DNA of 64,000 bases, taken from assembly GCF_001691565.1 (NCBI RefSeq), contig NZ_MAYO01000002.1, positions 387,376-451,375 of the forward strand. The letters are read 5' to 3'. Below, in pieces: positions 7,352 to 14,683 of the stretch. Source of the stretch: Microbacterium oleivorans. GTDB taxonomy: Bacteria > Actinomycetota > Actinomycetes > Actinomycetales > Microbacteriaceae. How positions within the stretch are numbered: the first letter of the stretch is position 1; every line of letters begins with the position of its first letter. The notes under the pieces were generated by a model. The model had not been told where the DNA came from, made no database searches, and was given only the letters and a program-made list of their open reading frames with translations. A program made the position numbers and the translations under genes.

Positions 7352-8473
7352 TCAGAACGCGATCGCCGCGAAGCGCTCGCCGATGAGGCGATGCGCCTCG
7401 GGGCTCGGGTGCAGCCGGTCGGGGAGCGGGTGGGTCGCGGCATCCGCTTCGCCGTAGAGAGCGAGCCCGTCGACGAGGTGCAGGTTCGGGTCGTCGCGGT
7501 GGGCGTAGACGTCGGCGAGGGCGTCGCGGACGACCTCGAGGGTGAGGCGTCCGCCGGCGGTGTCGCCGGGGGTGCCGGCCGCGCCGAAGAGCAGTGTGTC
7601 GATGGCGAAGGAATCGGGGTCGATGGTGCCCGGGCCGGGGGTGTCTTCGTGGATGCCGCACCAGATCGGCGTGATGAGATGCAGCGGCGTGTCGGGGTGG
7701 CCGTCGCGGATCGTGTCGAGGAAGCCGTGGACGGCGGGGACGAACGCGCGCAGCCGCATCGAGTCAGCGTTGACGACGTTGATGCCGAGCGCGACGCTGA
7801 TCACGTCGGCGGGGGTGTCGCGGATGACGCGCGCCACGAACGGGTCGACCTGCGCGCTGCCGCCGACGCCGAGGTTGCGCAGGTCGAGTCCGGCGCGACG
7901 CGCGGCGAGGGAGACCCACGTCGAGCTCGGCTGCGTCGCGTTGGAGCCCTGACTGATCGAGCTGCCGTGGTGCACCCAGCGCGGGCGCTCGGTGGCGTCG
8001 GGGGAGACGGGGGCGTCGGCGCGCAGCGCGATGAGCTCGATCGTCTCGTTGTGCGGCAGCCAGAGCTCGACGAGCTTGTCGCGCGGGTCGAGTCCGTCGA
8101 CGGTGATGCGCTGCACCGGTCCTTCGACGAGCTGACGGATGCCGGTGGTCGGGTCGGTGTCGACGGTGTCGCCGCCGTCGAGCTCGATGCTGTCGTGCAG
8201 GGCGCCGTCGATGCGGACGTCGACGCGTCCGCGCGGGCGGGAGAGTCCGCGCAGGGTGGCGCGCGTCGAGTGCAGGTCGAGCTCGAGGCGGGATGCCGCG
8301 GTCCGCAACGCGATGCGTGCGCCGGCGGGCTGCGCCTCGACGCCGAGCAGTTGCGGCTCGGGGTACTGGGTGCGGACCCACGCGGGCAAGCGGTGCAGGC
8401 GCAGGCCGCGGCTGGTGGGTTCGAGCTCGGCGAGTCCGCGGACGGTCGTGGTGTCGAGGGTGATGTCGATCAT
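7352..8473 (-). CDS. SGNH/GDSL-type hydrolase
   Basis: Encodes 373 residues. The N-terminal half (about 1-170) is strand-rich and fits an accessory beta-sandwich. The C-terminal half carries the SGNH blocks: HGSSISQGSN with the likely nucleophile Ser, NLGVGGSAQVDPFV (block II Gly), ALGINVVN (block III Asn) and DRLHPSPEAH (Asp and His of block V). It lacks a signal peptide, so it is probably cytoplasmic, acting as an esterase or deacetylase on a carbohydrate-like substrate. The start overlaps the stop of the TetR gene by ATGA, so the two form an operon. Confidence 0.8.
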   Translation of the reverse strand: MIDITLDTTTVRGLAELEPTSRGLRLHRLPAWVRTQYPEPQLLGVEAQPAGARIALRTAASRLELDLHSTRATLRGLSRPRGRVDVRIDGALHDSIELDGGDTVDTDPTTGIRQLVEGPVQRITVDGLDPRDKLVELWLPHNETIELIALRADAPVSPDATERPRWVHHGSSISQGSNATQPSSTWVSLAARRAGLDLRNLGVGGSAQVDPFVARVIRDTPADVISVALGINVVNADSMRLRAFVPAVHGFLDTIRDGHPDTPLHLITPIWCGIHEDTPGPGTIDPDSFAIDTLLFGAAGTPGDTAGGRLTLEVVRDALADVYAHRDDPNLHLVDGLALYGEADAATHPLPDRLHPSPEAHRLIGERFAAIAF

Positions 8474-9027
8474 GCGGGATCCTTCGGAGTCCAGGTGCGG
8501 AGGGCGCGGTCGAGCGCGTCGAGGGCGCGGTTCCAGGAGGTGTCGGTGGCCTCGTCGCGATGCGCGAACGACGAGGCGGATTCGAGGGCGAGGTAGCCGG
8601 CGATGGTCGCGCTCGCGAAGCGCACCGCGTGGACGGTCTCGCCGTCGGGCAGGTCGTAGTCGCCGAGGGAGCCGACGACGAGCGCCGAGATGCGGGATGC
8701 CGCCGGCCCGGTGATCTCGTTGCGGTCGACCGGCTGCGAGATCATGGCCCACCGCGCCGGATGGGCGAATGCGTAGGAGCGCTGCGCGTTGGCGAGGTCG
8801 CGGAGCGAGGGGGAGTCGCCGATGGCTTCGGCGAGCTCGTGGAAGACGGCGGCCTGGACGGCGCTGCGGAGCGCGGCGAGGTCGCGGACGTGGGCGTAGA
8901 GGCTGGCGGTCTGCACGCCGACGCGTCGCGCGAGCACCGACATGGAAAGGGCGTCGGGCCCGTCGGTGTCGATGAGGTCGAGTGCCGCCCGGGTGAGGGC
9001 GTCGGGGGAGAGGTTCGCACGGGGCAC
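8470..9027 (-). CDS. TetR-family transcriptional regulator
   Basis: Encodes 185 residues from a GTG at 9027. The N-terminal helix-turn-helix reads SPDALTRAALDLIDTDG and MSVLARRVGVQTASLYAHV, standard for TetR/AcrR. The C-terminal part (AFAHPARWAMISQP and onward) resembles the WHG-type ligand domain. It is the first gene of a two-gene operon with the SGNH hydrolase. A perfect inverted repeat lies nine bases upstream of its start and is the likely autoregulatory operator. Confidence 0.85.
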   Translation of the reverse strand: MPRANLSPDALTRAALDLIDTDGPDALSMSVLARRVGVQTASLYAHVRDLAALRSAVQAAVFHELAEAIGDSPSLRDLANAQRSYAFAHPARWAMISQPVDRNEITGPAASRISALVVGSLGDYDLPDGETVHAVRFASATIAGYLALESASSFAHRDEATDTSWNRALDALDRALRTWTPKDPA

Positions 9028-9035
9028 GAGGAGTT

Positions 9036-9054
9036 AACCTACACCCTTTAGGTT
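9036..9054. promoter_or_regulatory. Candidate TetR operator
   Basis: AACCTA, a 7-base spacer, then TAGGTT form a perfect 6-7-6 inverted repeat directly upstream of the TetR start at 9027. The position and size fit a TetR dimer site controlling the TetR-SGNH operon. This is inferred from symmetry and position. Confidence 0.6.
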
Positions 9055-9219
9055 TTGCCTGATCCACCCCCGCGCGTGGTCCTGTGTGAGAGAACGTTCA
9101 TCTTCCGTGCGAAGGGGTGAATATCTCCAACGGATTTTTTATCGTGGAGCTGCTGTCGGCTGGAGATTGGCTAGGCCGGTAAGCGTCGGAACAGTTATCG
9201 AGACGAGAAGAGGATTGCA

Positions 9220-9774
9220 ATGTCATTCAGGATGAAGAGTCTCACCGTCACGGTCGCCGGAGGATTGGCGCTCGCGTTGATGGGACCGGGCGCCGCGTAC
9301 GCGGCACCAACCGACGAGTCCCACATCGTGAATGAATCTGCAGGTGCTGCGTCTCCCGAGCAGCTGGCGGGAGCGCTCGAGACCGTATTTACGGAGGTGG
9401 TCGTGCTCGACGAGTCGGGACGCCTCGTGTCTTATGACGAGGATCGCGCTGTGGAGCTACTCGGCGAGAAGGAGGCTGCTGAGCTGACGCGTCAGGTCGA
9501 GGCTGCTCGCGGCCTTATTGCCGGTCCGGCGTCTCGCGTCGCAGCGGCTTCGGCGAATTCGTTCGTGGACTGCATGGTGCAGAACAGCGTCATTGGATTG
9601 ATCAGCGGTGTGGCTACGGGGGCGTACGCCGAGCTGATCAGGGAGCAGAAGTGGGACGAGCTGGCCGAGAAGCTTCTGCCGAGACTCGTCCGCAGCGGAT
9701 TCACCGGCGGCGTTGTCGGCATCGTCGGGAGCTTGGCAGCGGGCGCAGTGCAGTGCTCGTTCTTCAATAACTAG
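9220..9774 (+). CDS. Secreted two-cysteine protein, possibly bacteriocin-like
   Basis: Encodes 184 residues. A typical Sec signal peptide (MSFRMKSL, hydrophobic core, then GAAYA before Ala at about 29) is followed by an acidic helical propeptide-like region (40-110). The C-terminal part, about 115-184, is small, Gly-rich and hydrophobic, bounded by Cys118 and Cys179, with an amphipathic KWDELAEKLLPRL segment between two Gly-rich helices. This arrangement is reminiscent of large hydrophobic secreted bacteriocins such as streptococcin A-M57, but that comparison is from memory and unproven. GC is lower than in the neighbours (57% in one 60-base line). A regulator and a membrane protein lie downstream on the opposite strand. 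Confidence 0.65.
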   Translation: MSFRMKSLTVTVAGGLALALMGPGAAYAAPTDESHIVNESAGAASPEQLAGALETVFTEVVVLDESGRLVSYDEDRAVELLGEKEAAELTRQVEAARGLIAGPASRVAAASANSFVDCMVQNSVIGLISGVATGAYAELIREQKWDELAEKLLPRLVRSGFTGGVVGIVGSLAAGAVQCSFFNN

Positions 9775-9816
9775 TCGATCGATCCTGCCGGCGGGCTCCG
9801 CTGCGCGGTGCTGCGT

Positions 9817-10104
9817 CTAGGGCAGCCCATACTTTCGGAGCCCGTCGAGCAGGGATCGAAAGGCCTTCACGCCATCGCCGGTCGCGCGCACGATCGTCTG
9901 TGAATATCGCCCGCTTCTTTCCTTCCGCACCTCAACGAGTCCGCGGTCGTCGAGAAACCCAACGGCCTTGGAGATATCGGGAGTGGTGAGCCCTGTGAAC
10001 TTTTCCAAAGACCGGTAGTCGGATTCGTCAACCTGGCACAGAAAGCCAAGGACTTTGAAGCGCGGAAGGACGAGCAGTTCTCGTTCTGTTGTGACGTCAC
10101 TCAT
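9817..10104 (-). CDS. Winged-helix regulator (MarR-like, HTH_34 type)
   Basis: Encodes 95 residues. The order PRFKVLGFLCQVDESDYRSL, TTPDISKAVGFLDDRGLVEV and KERSGRYSQTIVRATGDG matches the short winged-helix DNA-binding domain related to MarR/PadR proteins. It overlaps the upstream membrane-protein gene by ATGA, a common actinobacterial pairing of a small wHTH repressor with a multi-pass membrane protein. It probably binds the palindrome at 10545-10562 ahead of the operon. Confidence 0.75.
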   Translation of the reverse strand: MSDVTTERELLVLPRFKVLGFLCQVDESDYRSLEKFTGLTTPDISKAVGFLDDRGLVEVRKERSGRYSQTIVRATGDGVKAFRSLLDGLRKYGLP

Positions 10105-10499
10105 CGCCGCCCCCATCGGATGAGAGCGACCAGAGCAAGGAAGAGGATCACGGGAACAGCGGGCCAGAGCCACGTCGAAAGCGCCGAACTCGAAGTGAAC
10201 TGTAAAAGGTTCCAGCCGGTCACAATCGAGACGACCGCGACCGCAACAGCCAAGGCATTCGTGTAGCGGGGGATGCGTGGCTGATTGCGTCGAGTTACCC
10301 GCAATGCCTGGAATGTAACCATGCCGATCGCTGCGAAACAAACCAGGATGAACCCGGGCACGGATCCTCCTGAAGCAGCGACGCCGCCGACGTAGGTGAT
10401 CAGAGGGATGCCGATGATCGATGTGACCTCGGGAGCTGTCCATGACCAAGCGGGTCGCGCGGGCAGATCTGCGGGCGTCGCGGGTCGTGTGTCATCCAT
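10101..10499 (-). CDS. Four-helix membrane protein
   Basis: Encodes 132 residues. The start at 10499 is chosen because GAGGAGA lies at the right distance. Four hydrophobic segments (about 19-42, 47-67, 76-98 and 107-128) follow a Pro-rich cytoplasmic N-terminus. No catalytic motif is seen. It is the first gene of an operon with the wHTH regulator and faces the secreted protein gene at 9220. If that protein is an antimicrobial, this could be an immunity protein, which is speculation. Confidence 0.6.
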   Translation of the reverse strand: MDDTRPATPADLPARPAWSWTAPEVTSIIGIPLITYVGGVAASGGSVPGFILVCFAAIGMVTFQALRVTRRNQPRIPRYTNALAVAVAVVSIVTGWNLLQFTSSSALSTWLWPAVPVILFLALVALIRWGRR

Positions 10500-10544
10500 G
10501 TGGTTCTCCTCAATGGTGAACGGCCTCCAATCACAGTAGCAACT

Positions 10545-10562
10545 ACTTGCAAATACGCAAGT
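10545..10562. promoter_or_regulatory. Candidate operator of the wHTH/membrane-protein operon
   Basis: ACTTGC, six bases, then GCAAGT form a perfect inverted repeat upstream of the operon that starts at 10499. On the minus strand a TTGCGT box overlaps the repeat, and TACTGT follows after 16 bases, giving a plausible promoter that the repressor would cover. Confidence 0.5.
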
Positions 10563-10611
10563 GATGCAGGAGGTCGCCCGCCTGCGAAACCGTCCGTGCG
10601 AGCATGGCCGC

Positions 10612-11559
10612 ATGAACCCGGACGACGAGTTCCCGCGCCTGCACGGTCAGGCGATCGACCCCGCAGCGCTCGCCGAGGAGGGTGAGCCGTTCGCGGATCT
10701 GGTGGCCCGCCACGGCGGCGAGCCCTTCTCCGTGCCGCAGCCGAACGGCTGGCGCGTGCTCCGGAGGCGCGGTGAGGCTGTCGAGATCGGCGCCCCGCTC
10801 GATGCGGAGCATCAGCTGTGGCATCTCGCATCGGTGCGTCCGGGCGAGGAGGTGTGGTTCATCGACGAGCCGGAACCGCTGCGCGCGAGCCTGGCGGATC
10901 GGCGACGTGGGCTCGAGCTGCGGTGGCCTGATGCGGTACGGCGGGATGCAGCGCCGGACGGTTTCGCGGTTGACATCGTGAACACCCGCGACACGCGGTG
11001 GGAGCCCGACGGTGACGGCTTCCACGTGGTCGGCACCGTGGCCGCGGTGGGGGACGAGTCGTTCTCCATCGGCTGGGCGACGATGGGCGGGCCGCGGGCC
11101 GTGCCGCTCGATCCGGGCGAGTACGCGCGCGTGCCGGTACGGATCGACGGGTCGTCGTGGGCAACGCTCACACCCGGCGCATACGACCTGCACGCGCTTC
11201 TGGTGCCCCTCATGGTGCGAAGCGAGCCGCTGCGGATTGGGATCTCCGCGAAGACGATCGAGCTCGCGCAGATGGCGGGTCGCTCGCGGGACAGTGACCG
11301 CCATCGGCGAGCGAAGGAAGAGGATCTCCGCCGACAGCGGGTGCTGCTGGATGCCACGTCCCGCCTCGCCGACATCGGCGCCGCCATCGACGACACGGCG
11401 ACCGAAGAAGAGGCGATCGCCGCGATCGAGACGCTGCTGGGAGTAGACCCGGCCGGTGCACGTGAGGTGTTCCAGGCATCCGTCAGCGATCTTCACGCGG
11501 CGTCGGCCGTATGGCGTCGGGAGCGAATCGCCGAGACCGAGGAGAAGCTCGCGAAGTAG
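10612..11559 (+). CDS. Hypothetical protein, 315 aa, with C-terminal helical region
   Basis: A soluble protein with no signal or membrane segment. The first about 210 residues are strand-rich (LRRRGEAVEIGAPLDAEHQ, FHVVGTVAAVGDESFSIGW). The last about 90 residues are helical and charged (DSDRHRRAKEEDLRRQRVLLDA and VSDLHAASAVWRRERIAET). The tail has a faint likeness to the dimerising helices of type IIA topoisomerase A subunits, which I would not rely on. I do not recognise the family. The ATG at 10612 fits better than GTG or ATG at 10561-10564, which would overlap the operator. Confidence 0.55.
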   Translation: MNPDDEFPRLHGQAIDPAALAEEGEPFADLVARHGGEPFSVPQPNGWRVLRRRGEAVEIGAPLDAEHQLWHLASVRPGEEVWFIDEPEPLRASLADRRRGLELRWPDAVRRDAAPDGFAVDIVNTRDTRWEPDGDGFHVVGTVAAVGDESFSIGWATMGGPRAVPLDPGEYARVPVRIDGSSWATLTPGAYDLHALLVPLMVRSEPLRIGISAKTIELAQMAGRSRDSDRHRRAKEEDLRRQRVLLDATSRLADIGAAIDDTATEEEAIAAIETLLGVDPAGAREVFQASVSDLHAASAVWRRERIAETEEKLAK

Positions 11560-11633
11560 CGAACTCCGCCGCGTGGGGGAGGCGTACTGCGATGCCCGCC
11601 GCCTACCGTCGATGACGAGGCAAGGAGCACCGC

Positions 11634-11870
11634 ATGGCACGACAGCAGAATGAGACTCCGGTCGCGGTCTGGTACTTCATCGCGGCGACCTTCGCGGGGA
11701 CGCTGCCGAATCTGCTGTTCCCGGGAGTGGATGCCTGGGTGCGCATCGTCTTCGCCCTGATTGGTGTCGCGCTGATTGCCGCCGGCATCGTGCGGCTGAG
11801 GGCCGAGATGGGCTGGGGCGCCAAGCCGGAGAAGGACGCCCCGCCGTCGGGATCGTCGCCCGACGCCTGA
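11634..11870 (+). CDS. Small two-helix membrane protein
   Basis: Encodes 78 residues, with an AAGGAG ribosome site ahead of the ATG. There are two hydrophobic helices (about 10-30 and 36-55) and a hydrophilic tail (EKDAPPSGSSPDA). No family is recognised. It converges with the lipoprotein gene that ends at 11886. Confidence 0.6.
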   Translation: MARQQNETPVAVWYFIAATFAGTLPNLLFPGVDAWVRIVFALIGVALIAAGIVRLRAEMGWGAKPEKDAPPSGSSPDA

Positions 11871-11885
11871 GGTGCGTCGCGACGA

Positions 11886-12476
11886 TTACTCGATCTTCGA
11901 CGGGCAGCTCACGCCGTCCTCGGAATGGTCCTTCGTGCACGCGATGAGTTCGGCCGGTGAGTCCCACGCGTACTCGCGGTCGCCGACCTCATAGAGGATG
12001 CGCACGCCGGTCCGTTTCCATACGCCCGGCTCGGTGATCCGGATGCCGAGGAGCAGCTCGTAGTCCGTGAACCCGTCCGTACCGATCCTTTGCTGCGACC
12101 GTGGGTAGAGCACCATGCCTTCGGCGGCGGAGAGAGGACCGAGATCCATCTCAGCCGGCGGGAACGCCGGGTCGTAAGCGAAGTTCAGGGTTCGTTCCTC
12201 CGCGGCAACCACCGCGTCGACGAGCTCGAGTTGCGGGTCGGCGCCAACGAGGCTGACGTCTCGGATGGTGATCGGTTCGTCCCCCTCGACCACCAGCATC
12301 TCAAATCCGTCGGTGAACACCTGCCCGACGTCGGCCGCTGCCGTGGTCATGCCGTGAGGATCGGGCACCTGAAGCGGGCCGTCTGCGTTCGGTGCGCCGG
12401 TGCAGCCCGCGAGGAGAACAGCGCTCGCGATGGCAACAGCCGTTGCTGAGCCTCGCCGAAACGCCATCGCGGCCAC
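11886..12476 (-). CDS. Lipoprotein of unknown function
   Basis: The GTG at 12476 is chosen because GGGGGA lies about six bases upstream; an ATG at 12467 is also possible. A signal peptide ends in the lipobox LLAGC, so the mature protein should be membrane-anchored outside the cell. The rest is a soluble strand-rich domain with two Cys near the C-terminus (LIACTKDHSEDGVSCPS) likely to form a disulfide. No enzyme motif is visible. Confidence 0.65.
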   Translation of the reverse strand: MAAMAFRRGSATAVAIASAVLLAGCTGAPNADGPLQVPDPHGMTTAAADVGQVFTDGFEMLVVEGDEPITIRDVSLVGADPQLELVDAVVAAEERTLNFAYDPAFPPAEMDLGPLSAAEGMVLYPRSQQRIGTDGFTDYELLLGIRITEPGVWKRTGVRILYEVGDREYAWDSPAELIACTKDHSEDGVSCPSKIE

Positions 12477-12581
12477 GTGACTTCCCCCCACGCGTCGTAA
12501 TCGGCACGTCGTCAGCCGATCTCACGCTGAGCATAGGACGTCGCGGTCGGTTTCTGTTCGATCCGCTACCACTCGTGTCCG

Positions 12582-13553
12582 TCAGGCGCCGGTCTGCGGC
12601 AGCCTCGACTTCTTGAACTGGCCAAGGGCCAGCAGCAGAAGGATGATGCTGGCGCAGGCGAGCCAGCCGGGCCAGCTCAGCGGGGATGCCGCGAGAGGGT
12701 GCAGGTCGGGTGTCGACACCAGGAAGGCGAACCCCGCGGCGGCGTTGAACGCGCCGTGGCCGAGGACGGCGGGCCACACGTTGCCGGACCGCAGGCGCAG
12801 CCAGCCGAGCAGGATGCCGAAGCTGAGGCATCCGATCACCATGAGGGCGACCCCGAACAGGTTGGGCTCGGCGAAGTTGTAGCCGAGCAGGATGATCGGC
12901 GCGTGCCAGAGGCCCCAGATGGCGCCGCTGATGAGCAGGGCCGCCCAGGTGCCCCGGGGGCGGAGCGCGGAGAGAAGCCAGCCGCGCCAGCCGAGCTCTT
13001 CGCCGAACGCGAGGAACGAGTTGATCACGGCACCGACCGGGATGAAGGCGAGCTGGGTGATGACGAGCGTGGCGACGGGGACCGGGAGGTCCGGCGTTCC
13101 TGCGGCGTCGAGCTGAGCCTGGAGAGCCGCGGCGAAGCCCGAGAAATTCACGAGGTCGAGCTGCAGCGCGCCGGTCGCAGCGGCGATGAACGTGGCGAGC
13201 ACCGGCACCACGACGGCGATGGCGAGTCCGATGCCGAGCAGGCCGAAGAAGCGGCCGAGGGGCTTGATCGGGACGAGGGCGAGCATGCGCCAGGCCCGCC
13301 GTCCGGCGGTGCGGCGCAGGAACAGGGTGACGATGAGCGCGGCGACGGCCGGCGTGAACATCATCACCGGCAGGAGCAGCGGTGCGATGGGGGTGGCGAG
13401 GCCGTCACCCGTCCAGAGGGGGAGCGTGACGAGCCAGGCGAGCCCGCACGCGAGGACGGTGAACGCGATGACGGCGATCCACGGGACGGTGGTGGTTCCG
13501 CGCGTGTCCGGAGTGGTGGGGGCGGATGCCGCGGGGGTGGGGTCCGTGCTCAT
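12582..13553 (-). CDS. CPBP-family intramembrane metalloprotease
   Basis: Encodes 323 residues with about eight hydrophobic helices. The CPBP (CAAX protease and bacteriocin-processing, Rce1-like) motifs are intact: EELGWRGW with the Glu pair at 185-186, WGLWHAP with His217, and LGHGAFN with His266. These residues bind metal and catalyse proteolysis inside the membrane. Bacterial members process peptides or give immunity to bacteriocins; the substrate here is unknown. A Thr/Pro-rich cytoplasmic N-terminus precedes helix 1. Confidence 0.85.
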   Translation of the reverse strand: MSTDPTPAASAPTTPDTRGTTTVPWIAVIAFTVLACGLAWLVTLPLWTGDGLATPIAPLLLPVMMFTPAVAALIVTLFLRRTAGRRAWRMLALVPIKPLGRFFGLLGIGLAIAVVVPVLATFIAAATGALQLDLVNFSGFAAALQAQLDAAGTPDLPVPVATLVITQLAFIPVGAVINSFLAFGEELGWRGWLLSALRPRGTWAALLISGAIWGLWHAPIILLGYNFAEPNLFGVALMVIGCLSFGILLGWLRLRSGNVWPAVLGHGAFNAAAGFAFLVSTPDLHPLAASPLSWPGWLACASIILLLLALGQFKKSRLPQTGA

Positions 13554-13664
13554 GTTGGGGTGGCCTCCTGGTGGCGAGGTGCTTCCGCCGGTGTGGTCAG
13601 GGGACGAGCGTGGGGCAGTCTGTCGGGCGCGCGCTCTTCCATCCCAACGTAACGAGAGGCTGCG

Positions 13665-14480
13665 TTAGCCGCAGGTCTCGAACACATACGCCGGATCATC
13701 CGGCACGACGAGATCCCGGTCCCGCAGCACGACGGATGCCGGTGTCTCCGGGTCGGCGCATATCTCGTCCCACGGGCGGGGGAGGTTGTCGGTGTACTCG
13801 ATGGCGAGGACGTGTGCGCCGTAGACCCCGGTGTAGGCGGAGCACTCCGCGTAGGCCGCGCACTCCTCGACGACGGCGAAGTCGAAGCCGGCGCGCGAGT
13901 GGAGGAGCGAGGCATCCTCGGCGGCGTTCTTCTGCCCGGCCGCGAGTCCGACGTCGTGGGCGGTGTCGACGAGGAGGGTTGCGAGGTCGAGTGCGTCGTC
14001 GCGGGTTAGGGCACCGTCGGTGCGGGTGTAGGTGTCGAGGTTGTCGAACTCGACGGCGTCGAACCCGTCGGACGCGCAGTCGCGGATCCACGGCCCGACG
14101 ATCTTCGCGATCTCGTCCGCTTTACGGGTGTCGAGGATGACCTCGTCCGGCCAGTCCGGGTCGATGATCGGCTCACCGTCCTCATCGCGGAGCAGGAGGT
14201 CTTCCGGCCAGGCGTCGAGTTCGCCTGGCTGCGTCTGGAAGCCGTTCACGTAACAGACGGAGTAGAGATCATCGACGGATGCCGCGGCCCTGTCGCGCAC
14301 GACGATGTCGACACCGTCGGGTGGGTCGTAGGCGCCGCCGAGCTGGTAGTCGAGTTGACCTCCGGCGGGTGGCAGCTGTGGTCCGGCGGGCGGGTCGTAC
14401 GGCGGAGGTGACTGGCCGGCGCACCCGGCGAGCAGCAGCGCGATCGCGGCGAGAAGGGGGAGTGCGCGCGGGACGGTCAC
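13665..14480 (-). CDS. Lipoprotein of the endo-alpha-1,4-polygalactosaminidase (GH114-like) family
   Basis: Encodes 271 residues from a GTG start. The signal peptide ends in LLAGC, a lipobox. The catalytic-type TIM barrel shows VCYVNGFQTQPGE, FDAVEFDNLDTYTR and HDVGLAAGQKNA, the hallmark segments of GH114-like proteins that cleave galactosamine-containing polysaccharides. The acidic residues in VEFDNLD would be the catalytic candidates. It is anchored outside the cell, where it could trim cell-surface or biofilm polysaccharide. Substrate specificity is inferred only from family. Confidence 0.8.
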   Translation of the reverse strand: MTVPRALPLLAAIALLLAGCAGQSPPPYDPPAGPQLPPAGGQLDYQLGGAYDPPDGVDIVVRDRAAASVDDLYSVCYVNGFQTQPGELDAWPEDLLLRDEDGEPIIDPDWPDEVILDTRKADEIAKIVGPWIRDCASDGFDAVEFDNLDTYTRTDGALTRDDALDLATLLVDTAHDVGLAAGQKNAAEDASLLHSRAGFDFAVVEECAAYAECSAYTGVYGAHVLAIEYTDNLPRPWDEICADPETPASVVLRDRDLVVPDDPAYVFETCG

Positions 14481-14511
14481 GTCGCGAACCTACCCGACGC
14501 CGGGGGATCGG

Positions 14512-14517
14512 TAGACT
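14512..14517 (+). promoter_or_regulatory. -10 box of tRNA-Arg
   Basis: TAGACT lies ten bases before the tRNA 5' end. Its position and sequence fit a housekeeping sigma-factor -10 element. No clear -35 box can be assigned within the GH114-like gene start. Confidence 0.5.
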
Positions 14518-14527
14518 CGACGGGCCA

Positions 14528-14599
14528 GCCTCTGTAGCTCAATGGAAGAGCAGTTCCGTCCTAAGGAAACGGTTGGGGGTTCGAGTCCCTCCAGGGGCA
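14528..14599 (+). tRNA. tRNA-Arg (anticodon CCT)
   Basis: A cloverleaf can be drawn. The acceptor GCCTCTG pairs with CAGGGGC; the D-arm is GCTC/GAGC; the anticodon stem GTTCC/GGAA(A) closes the loop GTCCTAA with anticodon CCT. The T-arm GGGGG/CCCTC has the loop TTCGAGT. The discriminator is A and CCA is not encoded. It reads the rare AGG codon. The foreign-looking operon begins 85 bases downstream, which makes this tRNA a likely insertion hotspot. Confidence 0.92.
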
Positions 14600-14606
14600 C
14601 TTCTTA

Positions 14607-14618
14607 CGACTCGAGTCG
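14607..14618. promoter_or_regulatory. Palindrome upstream of the islet operon
   Basis: A perfect 12-base palindrome, CGACTCGAGTCG, lies between the tRNA and the operon. TAGGCT at 14646-14651 is a candidate -10 box, and GGAGGA at 14669-14674 is the ribosome site. The palindrome could be an operator, but no regulator gene is in the islet. Confidence 0.35.
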
Positions 14619-14683
14619 AAGGGGATGAGAGTCGGGGCATGCCCTAGGCTCACTGAAGACTCACTGCCGGAGGAATGGTGACC

